NCBI RefSeq assembly: GCF_900107485.1
Contig: NZ_FNQE01000012.1
Span: 25,055 to 89,054 of the forward strand
Origin: Proteiniborus ethanoligenes
GTDB lineage: Bacteria; Bacillota; Clostridia; Tissierellales; Proteiniboraceae
Direction of reading: 5' to 3'
Length of the DNA: 64,000 nucleotides
Shown: positions 27,966 through 36,521 of the stretch, one piece after another
Layout of the letters: each line of letters begins with the position of its first letter
How positions within the stretch are numbered: position 1 is the stretch's first letter
Notes under the pieces: generated by a model
What the model was told of the DNA's origin: nothing
Database searches by the model: none
The model's input: only the letters and a program-made list of their open reading frames with translations
Made by a program: the position numbers and the translations under genes

Positions 27966-28637
27966 TTAAAATGGAATATCTTCATCATCATTGGAAGCGA
28001 ATTGATTGTGAAATGATGCAAGATTAGGGATATTAATACTTGGCATATAATTTTTAAAGCGATTTAATATACTTCTAACTCTGTTGTCATACTTCATAAG
28101 TACATTTAAATCTATATCTGATATTTCGTACAATTCATTAGCTACATGTTCTGATAAGTATGGATGAAGTAAATTTATAACTATATATTTATTATTTATA
28201 GCAAAGGTTTTGGCTTCTATGTTATTTTCTATATAAATCCTGAAACTTCCAAGCAATTTATCTAATTGGTAGACATATGAATTGTTTTTTGAGATTGCTA
28301 ATCTCTTTTGTTCTTCTTGTTCTTCATCAGTCCTTCCAAAACCGAAGTAAGCACAATCATCATACTCATTATATCCATCAAAAATATCAACACTACTAGC
28401 TTCATTCCAATTGTCAAATCCAACATTAACTATATCTTGTAAAATATCTTCATCAATGTATTCTTCAAAATAATCTTCATTAGGTATCTTGCCATAGTTG
28501 ATAAGCATAAAATCTTCTTCAATCTTTTTATGTGTTTTAGCTTGTTCATTTTCAATGTATGCATTTATTTCTTTATAATACTTTTTATTAGAAGGAAACA
28601 TGCTACGTAAAGCATCTCCATCCTGCAAATCAATCAT
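27966..28637 (-). CDS. Unknown acidic protein with SSB-like C-terminal tip
   Basis: 223 residues. The N-terminal half is acidic (EDYFEEYIDEDILQDIV, DEEQEEQKR), the centre looks folded, and the last residues are NDDEDIPF. This closely copies the conserved C-terminal tip of bacterial SSB (DDDIPF), by which SSB docks RecQ, PriA, ExoI, RecG and other genome-maintenance proteins. The rest shows no SSB-type OB fold that I can see. The start overlaps the preceding gene by 4 bases, so the two are coupled. Either it competes for SSB partners or it is a distant ssDNA-binding protein. The function is unknown. Confidence 0.7.
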   Translation of the reverse strand: MIDLQDGDALRSMFPSNKKYYKEINAYIENEQAKTHKKIEEDFMLINYGKIPNEDYFEEYIDEDILQDIVNVGFDNWNEASSVDIFDGYNEYDDCAYFGFGRTDEEQEEQKRLAISKNNSYVYQLDKLLGSFRIYIENNIEAKTFAINNKYIVINLLHPYLSEHVANELYEISDIDLNVLMKYDNRVRSILNRFKNYMPSINIPNLASFHNQFASNDDEDIPF

Positions 28638-29209
28638 ATCTTCAGCAGTATATACTTGGCTTTTTTCTTTTTTTGTTTTTTGAAGCTATTTTCTACAGAG
28701 AAAATTAAATTGAAGCTTCTTTCTTTCCTTTTATCTGGTATATATTCCATAAGTGCTATCCCATTATATTCAAAGCCTTCTTCCTTCTTTAGTTCATTAT
28801 CTAATATATCGCAATATGAATAATCTTCTTTATGTTTAATCCTAAGCTGTCCATTAGTAATAGTTGATCCTGAAAATTTAACTAGGCTGATAATTCTCCA
28901 TTTTTCCTTTCTTTGGTTAAATAAGTCCTCAAATGTAGCAAACTGCCAGCCTGATATTATTTTCATCTTTTCTAAAAATAGCTTTAAGTCTGTCTTGCCA
29001 ATAGCTTTTGCATCTTTGAGGTCAAATTTAATAACTGAACTATTTCGTAAAACTTCAAATTTGTCACTGTCAACTTCAATTACATTGTATAAATGAAAAT
29101 TTAAACCTGATTTGTTTGTTGATGTAAATTCATAATATTCATTTTCAACATAGTCCCACATATAAACTGATTTTTTCTTTTTACCCACAACTACAAAATG
29201 TTTCTTCAT
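28634..29209 (-). CDS. Unknown beta-rich protein
   Basis: 191 residues with no motif I recognise. The N-terminus has alternating strands (KKHFVVVGKKKKSVYMWDYVENEYYEF), and the C-terminus ends in a run of lysines (KKQKKKKAKYILLKI), which suggests binding to nucleic acid or acidic protein. It starts 5 bases after the Smr-domain gene, and its end overlaps the start of the gene with the SSB-like tip by 4 bases (ATGA). The three genes therefore form a tight unit behind the structured leader RNA. Coding potential is good: length, coupling and normal codon use. Confidence 0.65.
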   Translation of the reverse strand: MKKHFVVVGKKKKSVYMWDYVENEYYEFTSTNKSGLNFHLYNVIEVDSDKFEVLRNSSVIKFDLKDAKAIGKTDLKLFLEKMKIISGWQFATFEDLFNQRKEKWRIISLVKFSGSTITNGQLRIKHKEDYSYCDILDNELKKEEGFEYNGIALMEYIPDKRKERSFNLIFSVENSFKKQKKKKAKYILLKI

Positions 29210-29213
29210 AGAT

Positions 29214-29495
29214 CTATGCCTCCTTTAAATTTTCTCTAATGTTTCTTTTAATAATGAATGAAGTAACCCCAGGATTTAGCCACAAATATTTTCTACTTAC
29301 ATATTCTGATTCAAAATCATTTTGAACAAAATTCCGAAGCGCATCTCCCCCACGATATCCATGAATAACAACTATCTCATCTACGTTATCTAGAGTTAGT
29401 ACTATACTTAGTTCTAAGTATCTTTTAGCTTCCTCAACTGTCATTCCATGAAGATCTAATTCAACGTGCTCTTTTGAAACAAAATAGGCTCTCAT
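29214..29495 (-). CDS. Smr-domain protein
   Basis: 93 residues when started at ATG 29495, which has an ideal AGGAGGG ribosome site; the frame is open further upstream but that part lies in the leader RNA. The core reads LDLHGMTVEEAKRYLELSI, then IVVIHGYRGGDALRNFV, then PGVTSFII: the LDxHG, hhHGxGxG..L and final T-h-h pattern of the small MutS-related (Smr) domain. Smr domains cleave or bind branched DNA or RNA; stand-alone forms nick stalled mRNA. Conserved LDLHG and HGYRGG are both present, so activity is possible. It is the first protein gene of the unit. Confidence 0.85.
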   Translation of the reverse strand: MRAYFVSKEHVELDLHGMTVEEAKRYLELSIVLTLDNVDEIVVIHGYRGGDALRNFVQNDFESEYVSRKYLWLNPGVTSFIIKRNIRENLKEA

Positions 29496-29518
29496 CTTTT
29501 CCCTCCTTATTTTTGTAT

Positions 29519-29622
29519 ACAAAAAAGCACCAGCAACACTGATTAAGTCTAATTTCTGCACAACAAAATAGGCATCTATTTCGCTATGCAGTTACCAAAA
29601 TTAATCACTATTGCTAGTGCTT
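29519..29622 (-). ncRNA. Compact structured RNA or attenuator before the Smr gene
   Basis: On the minus strand a 22-position outer stem (29622-29601 with 29546-29525) pairs with only one mismatch and three G-U pairs. Inside is a second stem of 16 positions (29591-29576 with 29571-29556) closed by a 4-base loop; asymmetric internal loops of about 9 bases separate the two. Six U follow at once, as in a rho-independent terminator. The predicted start of transcription, seven bases after a good -10, coincides with the first base of the structure. The transcript would be a freestanding RNA of about 104 nt, with leak-through into the Smr operon. Confidence 0.75.
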
Positions 29623-29628
29623 GCATAA

Positions 29629-29657
29629 ATTATAGCATTGTTTATATATTTTTACAA
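29629..29657 (-). promoter_or_regulatory. Sigma-A promoter of the structured RNA and Smr unit
   Basis: Minus strand TTGTAA (29657-29652), exactly 17 bases, then a perfect TATAAT (29634-29629). The distance to the foot of the hairpin (29622) matches a transcription start at its first base. One of the best promoters in the island. Confidence 0.8.
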
Positions 29658-29718
29658 GCATTTTTTATTTTTTCTCAAATCTGCAGAAAAATCTTCAGTA
29701 AAGTTTCAAAATACATAC

Positions 29719-30100
29719 TTACACTAAATTTTTAGTTTTTAATTCACCTCGAGTAAATGTAGTTTCAAGTCTATGGTTTCTATGAAATTCAGCTAATTTA
29801 TAAAGGGACATATCTAAGAGATTAAGTTTTCCTCTTAGACTATTAATCAACTTATGCACCTTTTTCTCATTTTAATATATAAAAACTTGACTCGTTAGCC
29901 TATTATTTACCTTATTAAATACTTCATCTAAATTTTCTAATATGAATGCTCCATATCCTTTCTAATTATATTTGTACTCAAGCTTTCCTATATATGCATA
30001 AAACTCTGATTCTTAATCTTCCTCTTGTCATAATGCTGTATTTTCTATATTTCAAATTCTCGCCATACTTTCTAAATGCAAAGTTTCCATCTTGTCAATT
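29719..30100 (-). pseudogene. Decayed gene of unknown function
   Basis: The last 46 codons (from GTG 29859 to TAA 29719) read like a real C-terminus: LINSLRGKLNLLDMSLYKL and ETTFTRGELKTKNL. Upstream, frames containing AFILENLDEVFNKVNNRLTSQ are still visible but are cut by stops and shifts up to about 30100. I do not recognise the family. It is debris between the Smr promoter and repeat copy C. Confidence 0.5.
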
Positions 30101-30123
30101 TATAGTCATCATATAATGTTCGT

Positions 30124-30206
30124 TCTATATTTGTACAAACCTACATATATTCATATAGGTGATGCATATGAACAAAGTAACACATTCTTTTTCTAACAAA
30201 CCTGAT
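30124..30206 (+). repeat. Dispersed element copy C, cut by IS21-like element
   Basis: Matches copies A and B over its first 80 or so bases (TCTATATTTGTACAAACCTA, CATATATTCATATAGG, AAAGTAACACATTC, CTAACAAACCTGAT). It then breaks off exactly where the IS21-type end begins, so the hairpin part is missing. It marks the right edge of the Hsp70 module. Confidence 0.75.
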
Positions 30207-30237
30207 TGTTGATTGTCAAGTAAAATTGACCATCTGG

Positions 30238-31767
30238 CTAATATATGTATTTGTCAATTAGAATTGTTTTTGAGTATTCCTCAATTTCTGTAGCCTCTTT
30301 ATTTGTATTTGTTAATATGTAATCTTTATTTCTATTGCATAAAAGTTTTATTTTTTCTGTATTTATCCCTATTGGGCTTATTTTTTCTAAATCCTTAATT
30401 ATGTTTTCTATTTTATCTAATCCGTATTGTGATATTATTTCTATTAGCTCTATGAAATCCTTTGGATTTTCTGTATAATATTTATTGTATATTGATTGAA
30501 GTCTGGGATTCATTTGTTGCATGGCTGTGCTTGAATGAATTGCCCCAGGCTTTCTTTTTAGTGTTTTTAGATAATGTTCAATTTTTATATTCCAAGTATG
30601 AGCACCATGATTTCTTATATGTTCAGCTACATTAATGTTGTTATGGTAAATTAATATTCTTTCTGGATATACTTTGGCTGTTACGAATTTGTCTACTAAA
30701 GCATCTGGTACTGAATATTTGTTTTCATCTATACTTACTACTGAATATTTACTAACCCTTATTTCAGCTGTCCTAGCAATATCATAACTCGGCATTAACT
30801 TTAGTAAATTTGGTAACTCTTCTTTTAAAATATCATTTGGGCTTTTATCATCATATTGCTTATATATTTTGCTATTCAATTTATTTAATATTTCTTGTAA
30901 ATATTTATTAGCTTCATCTAGTGTTTGGAATGAATCCTCTTTGCTAAAAACTTTTCTTCTTACATATTCAACGCTTTTTTCTACATGGCCCTTTTCATTG
31001 CCTCGCCTTGCATTACAGAATCGATATTTAAATCCATAGTAAATTGATAATTTCAAAAGTTCTTCAGTTGGCTCTTTCTCTGTCCTGCTTACAAATTTAG
31101 CTACTGCTACTTTCATATTGTCATAAACTAGAGTTTTATGAACTCCACCAACCCTATTGAAAAATTTTACATGGGAATCTAGGAAACTCTCCATCTTTTG
31201 ATTTTGGTAGAGATGAGCAAATCTAAAATTTCCTTTTGCAGTTGTAAATACGGCCATTTGAACTATTTTAGGTTTATTACCTATTGTTAAATTTACATGG
31301 CCCCAATCAAACTCAGCTATGTCGCCTAATCCATATTCCTGCCTTATATATGCTTCTTTTTCTAAATTTACCTTATCTCTTATGTAGTTACATACAGTTG
31401 GATAGCTTATATCGTAACCTTCATCTATTAGACATTCATAAATATCTATTTTCTTTTTCTGTTGCTTGCTTCTACCCGTTGATTTCTTTAATTCATTTTC
31501 TTTGTCAATCTTGTCTGTTATTTCATCAGTTAATTTTACCCTAGTTCTGCTGCTTGTATCATATTTGGGAGGTGTTACAATGTCTTCGGTTAAAACCAAC
31601 CTATCTTCATTTGAATCCAATATTGCTTTTCTTTTTTCTTCATATTGATTAATATATTTTCTAATGGTTTTTCTATCAAATCCAGTTTGCCTATGAATAT
31701 CCCATTGAGACTTTCCCTCTAAAAAATGTGATATTATTATTTCTTGCTTGTCCATTAAACTAATCAT
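30238..31767 (-). CDS. istA: IS21-family transposase IstA
   Basis: 509 residues, full length for IstA. The N-terminus has a helix-turn-helix (EGKSQWDIHRQTGFDRKTIRKYI). The DDE integrase core follows, with EFDWGHVNL, VYDNMKV and RGNEKGHVEKSVEYVRRKVF supplying the acidic residues. A C-terminal beta segment (YSVPDALVDKFVTAKVY) fits the family. It looks intact, but its partner istB does not follow; the IS end comes directly after its stop. It may be non-mobile unless helped in trans. Confidence 0.92.
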   Translation of the reverse strand: MISLMDKQEIIISHFLEGKSQWDIHRQTGFDRKTIRKYINQYEEKRKAILDSNEDRLVLTEDIVTPPKYDTSSRTRVKLTDEITDKIDKENELKKSTGRSKQQKKKIDIYECLIDEGYDISYPTVCNYIRDKVNLEKEAYIRQEYGLGDIAEFDWGHVNLTIGNKPKIVQMAVFTTAKGNFRFAHLYQNQKMESFLDSHVKFFNRVGGVHKTLVYDNMKVAVAKFVSRTEKEPTEELLKLSIYYGFKYRFCNARRGNEKGHVEKSVEYVRRKVFSKEDSFQTLDEANKYLQEILNKLNSKIYKQYDDKSPNDILKEELPNLLKLMPSYDIARTAEIRVSKYSVVSIDENKYSVPDALVDKFVTAKVYPERILIYHNNINVAEHIRNHGAHTWNIKIEHYLKTLKRKPGAIHSSTAMQQMNPRLQSIYNKYYTENPKDFIELIEIISQYGLDKIENIIKDLEKISPIGINTEKIKLLCNRNKDYILTNTNKEATEIEEYSKTILIDKYIY

Positions 31768-31974
31768 CCCCTTGCCCCCCTATGAAGTATCATAGGGTTA
31801 TTTTATATTTCCTCTAGGGGAATTTTCAATTAGAATTTGGGGTAATTTTAGATTAGCATAAACAATATACTCATAAATTTAATATTTATATATTTCCAGG
31901 CGTCAATCTCATGTTTTACATTTAAAATTGACCACCTGGATTAATTATTTACGTTTAATTTTGACCACTTAAAT

Positions 31975-32409
31975 CTAGTTAATATTTATTTGGTATCCAT
32001 CCTTTACTAAAGCTTGCTTATCAATCTCAATAGTCGCGGAATATCTATTTAGTGTAATGTACTTGTTTAGCTCCAATAATTTTTCTTGCATTAGATCTCT
32101 GAATAGTAATTCCAGAATATCGTTGCTTCTAGTTGATAGAACTGGGGTTACAGGATCCATTGGAGTAATCCCTTTACTACATAATTCATCTAAACCCATA
32201 AATATTGACTCATCTTGTTTACTAGATTTTATGATTTTTCTATTTTCCTTATCATAACTATACTCAGGAGATTGCTTAATTCTTGATATTACTCCTCGAG
32301 GAGCTTTTATCCCATAGTTTTGTTGAATGTAGTCTATAGCTATTTTTTCTCCAGACTCATTGAATATATTAACTATTTTCTCATAGTCTTGTTTAGGAAC
32401 ATTTGCCAT
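31975..32409 (-). CDS. Accessory protein of IS21-like element
   Basis: 144 residues starting at the base after the istB stop, so co-translated with it. The N-terminus has a helix-turn-helix-like pattern (IAIDYIQQNYGIKAPRGVISRI). The rest is helical with an amphipathic C-terminus. I recall similar third genes beside istB in some clostridial IS21 relatives, but I cannot name a family. It probably binds element ends or target DNA. IS end motifs begin just after its stop. Confidence 0.6.
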   Translation of the reverse strand: MANVPKQDYEKIVNIFNESGEKIAIDYIQQNYGIKAPRGVISRIKQSPEYSYDKENRKIIKSSKQDESIFMGLDELCSKGITPMDPVTPVLSTRSNDILELLFRDLMQEKLLELNKYITLNRYSATIEIDKQALVKDGYQININ

Positions 32410-32829
32410 CTATTTATCCTCCTTAGTATCTTTTCGATTACCTTCTAGATATTTCTCACCTTTGACACGGAAACTGTCGCCTGTTATACTAAGGATATGG
32501 CAATGATAAACTAATCTGTCTAGTATTGCGGTTGCTGCTAATTGACCTGTAAATACTTCATCCCATCTACTTAGGGGAAGGTTAGTTATAATTATTAGGG
32601 AGCTTTTTTCATATCTTTGGCGGATAACTTGGAAAAATATGCTCTCTTTTTCTTTGTCCATTTTCAAGTAGGATAGTTCGTCTATTATTAACAATTCTAC
32701 CTTGTTTAAAGCCTTTAAAGTCTGTTTTAGTATGTCTAAATCATTAAATAAAGATAATCTTAGATCTCGGTACTTGTTATAGAATATTTTCGTAATACTT
32801 TCTTGCTCTATTTCATTGGTTAAGTATAA
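32410..32829 (-). pseudogene. istB: IS21 helper ATPase IstB, N-terminus lost
   Basis: The intact part (from about 32694) has the Walker B LLIIDELSYLKMDKE, sensor-like SLIIITNLPLSRWDEVF and AILDRLVYHCHILSI of IstB/DnaC-like AAA+ proteins. The frame extends upstream to about 32829 (ITKIFYNKYRDLRLSLFND), but the Walker A segment is absent. The sequence then switches to the truncated AlbA/RecG-like gene on the other strand. It cannot be active as an ATPase. Confidence 0.85.
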
Positions 32830-33687
32830 CTAATCTATTATAGAGTTTCTATTCCAGAGTTTTCTCCTGTTGCTTTCCGCGAGAGCCTTGTAAATGCATT
32901 TTGCCATAGAGATTATACTATATTAAGATTACTTATCGAAGACGAAGGAATGACAATTAGTAATCCTGGCGGATCTATTGAAGGAGTTAATCTTAATAAC
33001 CTATTAACAGTTGAGCCACACGGGCGAAATCCAGCCTTAGCTGATGCACTAAAAAGAATTGGTTTGGCGGAAAGAACTAGGCAAGGCATATATAGAATTT
33101 TTGAAGGTTCTATTATGTACGGGATACCATGCCCCGATTATTCAGAATCAACAGACAGGTATGTAAAGTTATTCATTCAACGTGCAAAACCAAATTTAGC
33201 TTTTACTAAAATGATTTCAAATGAAGAAAACAGAATGGGGAGATCACTACCCATTTATTCTCTTTTGATATTATCTGCTTTGCAAAGTGAGAGAAGACTT
33301 GATATTCATAGTATTTCTGAAATAATTAATATTAGTGAAAGTAGATCCAAATCAAATGTAGAAAGACTAATTGAAAGCGGGCTTATTGAGACAGTCGGTA
33401 GTGGAAAATCTAGGGCATATATTCTGAGTGCAAAAGTATACCGAGAAAATGATAATGCAGTTGGTTATGTTAGGCAAACAGGAATAGGTAGCATAAAATA
33501 TGAGGAGTTAGTGCTTAAATTAGCACGAGAACAGAAGGGGATCACTACTAGGGATAATGTAATTGAACTATTAAATGTATCAGATTCGCAGGCATATAGA
33601 ATTCTCAAAAAATTTTACATTACTATTAGGATGCTTAACTCCGATGGAATATCGAAATCAAACATCCAACTGTGCATAGATATTTAA
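32830..33687 (+). pseudogene. 5'-truncated AlbA_2/RecG-like ATP-binding regulator
   Basis: Open from the IS junction at about 32830 without a start codon of its own. It begins in the middle of the HATPase_c_4 domain (FRESLVNAFCHRDYT, then DEGMTISNPGG and PHGRNPALADALKRIGLAER). The C-terminal part holds two winged-helix segments (ISEIINISESRSKSNVERLIESGLIE and a similar one near the end). In the family an N-terminal AlbA_2 (Schlafen-type) domain precedes this; here it has been lost to the IS insertion. Such proteins are regulators often found in mobile or defence regions. The last 25 residues look unnatural, so the 3' end may be rearranged too. Confidence 0.8.
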
Positions 33688-33792
33688 TTAAATTACCTGT
33701 CTACTTGACAAGGGTCAGTTCAGATTAAATGCTCTCTTTTCTTATAATCTCTTAGTTTTCATTCTAAACAAATGTAGTAATTCATAATTATA

Positions 33793-36018
33793 TTAATTTT
33801 TCTTTATTGGATAATAAAGACTGTGTTCACCAAAATAATCTTCCAATACTTCTATTTCACTTTCTTCCAAATTTAATTCACTATAAAACATCTCATTAAT
33901 CTGTACTGCTAAATTACTAATTTCATCATTATGTTGTGTAACATAGGAATTTTCTACTTCATCTATTTCTTCTATCTCACCTATTCCTTCTTTTTCATAT
34001 GCATTATCTATACTTACTGCTACTTCCTCTATAATATTAATTTCAGTATTATTATTTGCTAAATTATCCATAAAAGACAAAAACTTCACTTCCTTAACTG
34101 CAATGTTTTTAATAATATCGTGAATTCTTCCTTCTTTATTCATCTTTTTTGATATAATAACTGGTAGATTTTTAATAACCTCAAGTTTTACAAAATTTAG
34201 CTCTTCATCTAATAACTGAGCATACCAAATTAATATTGCACTTTTCAACCATCCTGTTAGCGACTGCACAGTATATCTTTTTTTATAGGATTCTTTTATT
34301 CTTAATAATAAAATAGGTTTATCCAAAATTTTATCTATTATACTCCATTTTTCATCGCTATCAATAAAATAACATCCTCCGTTAGGTAATACAATTATAG
34401 CTTGACCTGAATAATCTATTAATTCATCATGTTGTAAATCATATTCATTAGTTCTTGGACAAGTACATCTTAAGTACGCATATGGTAAGTGAGGTGAAGA
34501 ATTATCTGAAACTATATAAAGATTACCCGTATCTTTACCATTTCTAGCTATTCTATAGTTATTATCCACATCTCTATTTGATACAATATCAATATTACAT
34601 ATTTCACCAAGTTTAATTGAGTTGTTTTCAATTTTATTAAAAATACTAAACTCAGTTCTGGATTTTTTTAGTTGATCTAGCTCTTTACTTAACCTAGATA
34701 TTTTTTGACTAAGTACATCGTTAAATTTTGTAAATCTATCTATTATTTTATCTTGTCCAATATTCATAATATCTTCTGGAGTGGCCTGCATTATTTTGTT
34801 ATCCTTATATATATACGCATTATTTTTATAACAATAAATTGGATTTTTATCTCCATTTAAGTGCATAATAATTATATTTCTATTACCAGCAGGATAGATA
34901 TTGCTAGCTACACGAAATCCATGGCTATTATATGATATTTCCTTACAAATATTATCGATAATTTCAAAACATTCTTTACGTTCTTTCAATATTCCTGTTA
35001 AACTTTGATTTTCCTTATCAGTTCCAATTACAATACTTCCATAACCATTGTTTAAAACAGCACATGTAGCTTTACATATGTCCAAAAAATTTTCCTCGGT
35101 AAAATCTTTAAAAGAAATACTTCTAGGATCATTTATTATTCTAACAATTAAATTTCTTACTGCCGGATCGTGAGTAGGGCTTATGCTTTCTAAAGGAGTT
35201 AAAAAAGTATTATATAACGATTTAAAGTCTAGTTTCTCCATTTTAAAATATGTTATAGATAGCCTATTATTGTCTTCTCCATGATAATCAGAACTCTGAA
35301 TAAACGCTATAGGCTTATTCCTTCTATACTCTTTACTATTATCATATATTAATTTCATTTTAACTTCGTTATCAGGATTATTATATGAAATTCCCATTAA
35401 ATAATCGGATGAAAAAACTTGTGCTCTATAAGTGCCCTTTTGTAGATCATTATATATACCTTTTTTACTATCAGAATGAGCTGCTATAGTTATAGCTCCC
35501 AGTAATTCAGCTTTTTCTAAAGCTTGTAAAACATCATACCTAGATATTCTATCAATGTTTTCTTTACCTTGTAAATCAGTAGTATATCCAGCATCTTCTA
35601 GAAATCTCTCGATGTTTTTTATTTCAATTTCAGGGTCAAAGACAAACAACAAGTGTATTCCTGGTGAAGCTTCAAATTCAACTCCAGGTAATATTAATAT
35701 GTCAGTAAACAACTCTAGTATTTGTTCAATTTTGTTGATTTCTTCTTGAAGCTCGGGAGCCTTGTCTACATGTTTTTTTAAATATTTTAACTCATTTAAT
35801 TTATCTTCTTTTATTTGTAATAATCTTCGATATCCATCAATAGTGTTATGATCTGTAATTGCAATAACCCTAACTTTTTTTGTGTGATACGTTTCCAATA
35901 TTTTAATAAATTCTTCTTCACATTTCTTTCCTTTATAACAGTTTGATTCAGGTGTATGAACATGTAAGTCAACTCCAACAAAACCACTTTGTGTATTCAA
36001 GTTAATAACATTATTCAT
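33793..36018 (-). CDS. PHP phosphoesterase fused to AlbA_2-type domain
   Basis: 741 residues from ATG 36018, chosen because GGAGG lies 5 bases upstream (an earlier ATG at 36036 overlaps it). The N-terminus is a PHP metallophosphoesterase: VDLHVHTPES at 16-25, ITDHNTIDGY, an AAHSDSKKG segment and SSDYHG, all supplying metal ligands. A segment near 310-400 with DFTEENFLDICKATCAVLNNG and GSIVIGTD resembles AlbA_2, the Schlafen/RNase-type domain. A coiled coil near 420-450 and an acidic C-terminus follow. PHP domains at defence loci act as nucleases or ATPase partners. It is a single gene and looks intact. I infer a nuclease-type defence protein. Confidence 0.75.
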   Translation of the reverse strand: MNNVINLNTQSGFVGVDLHVHTPESNCYKGKKCEEEFIKILETYHTKKVRVIAITDHNTIDGYRRLLQIKEDKLNELKYLKKHVDKAPELQEEINKIEQILELFTDILILPGVEFEASPGIHLLFVFDPEIEIKNIERFLEDAGYTTDLQGKENIDRISRYDVLQALEKAELLGAITIAAHSDSKKGIYNDLQKGTYRAQVFSSDYLMGISYNNPDNEVKMKLIYDNSKEYRRNKPIAFIQSSDYHGEDNNRLSITYFKMEKLDFKSLYNTFLTPLESISPTHDPAVRNLIVRIINDPRSISFKDFTEENFLDICKATCAVLNNGYGSIVIGTDKENQSLTGILKERKECFEIIDNICKEISYNSHGFRVASNIYPAGNRNIIIMHLNGDKNPIYCYKNNAYIYKDNKIMQATPEDIMNIGQDKIIDRFTKFNDVLSQKISRLSKELDQLKKSRTEFSIFNKIENNSIKLGEICNIDIVSNRDVDNNYRIARNGKDTGNLYIVSDNSSPHLPYAYLRCTCPRTNEYDLQHDELIDYSGQAIIVLPNGGCYFIDSDEKWSIIDKILDKPILLLRIKESYKKRYTVQSLTGWLKSAILIWYAQLLDEELNFVKLEVIKNLPVIISKKMNKEGRIHDIIKNIAVKEVKFLSFMDNLANNNTEINIIEEVAVSIDNAYEKEGIGEIEEIDEVENSYVTQHNDEISNLAVQINEMFYSELNLEESEIEVLEDYFGEHSLYYPIKKN

Positions 36019-36036
36019 GTTTGCCTCCTGTTCCAA

Positions 36037-36521
36037 AGTATATATATTATTGAACTAATCTTTATTATTTATCTAATTCTACAACTATATTATAAATCCT
36101 TTAAAATTCTCCATAAAATGTGATTTGATTTATATTAGTAAGATATTAAACTTGCTTGAAATTTTACTTAATATCATATGGAAAATTAGTTCAAGTATTT
36201 AAAAGACTGTATATTCTTCATTCTGTTATCGTATATGGAAAGTTGACTATTTCTCCATTATTTCATTTTTAGTTAGCTACAATTTAAATTGTTATTTTCA
36301 TATGCATGCCAAAGTACACCCAACCTTATCCACCTAATGCAAAGTCTTCTCCTTATGTTGCTTTTCACTATATTAAAACTTCCTATAGGATTATATGTCT
36401 CTTTCCCCATAGATATGGAATTATGTATGATATAAAACTTGTACTAGGGAAATTTATTAAGGTAAGGCTACAGGTATACACTGCCAAATGTTCTGACATC
36501 ACTTATTTCAAGCTTACGAAT
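36037..36521. other. Intergenic region, nothing supported
   Basis: 485 A+T-rich bases between the PHP gene start and the end of the hydrolase gene. A plus-strand reading frame of 73 codons from ATG 36306 lacks a ribosome site and protein-like composition. The PHP promoter must lie near 36060-36130, where TATAAT occurs on the minus strand without a good -35. Confidence 0.4.

Larger units (their letters stand above)
30207..32829 (-). mobile_element. Rearranged IS21-like insertion(s)
   Basis: Minus-strand order is istB 3' part, a 144-residue gene, an internal end-like region (31785-31974), then istA, and finally an IS21-type end at 30237-30207. Normal IS21 order is istA then istB, so the order here is permuted. 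The internal region carries several GTGGTCAATTTT-type terminal motifs. The simplest reading is the remnant of two tandem copies that have lost the outer istA and the outer istB; IS21 elements are known to transpose through tandem dimers. It destroyed repeat copy C and the start of the AlbA/RecG-like gene. Confidence 0.7.

Noticed and set aside
29519..29622. The structured RNA as a retron msr-msd
   Set aside because: No reverse transcriptase lies next to it; the only RT in the window belongs to the group II intron 33 kb away.
29519..29622. The structured RNA as a type III toxin-antitoxin RNA
   Set aside because: There are no tandem repeats, and the following gene is an Smr domain, not ToxN/CptN-like.
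33690..33720. CTACTTGACAAGGGTCAG as another IS21 end
   Set aside because: Only a dozen bases match, and it is not linked to other terminal motifs.
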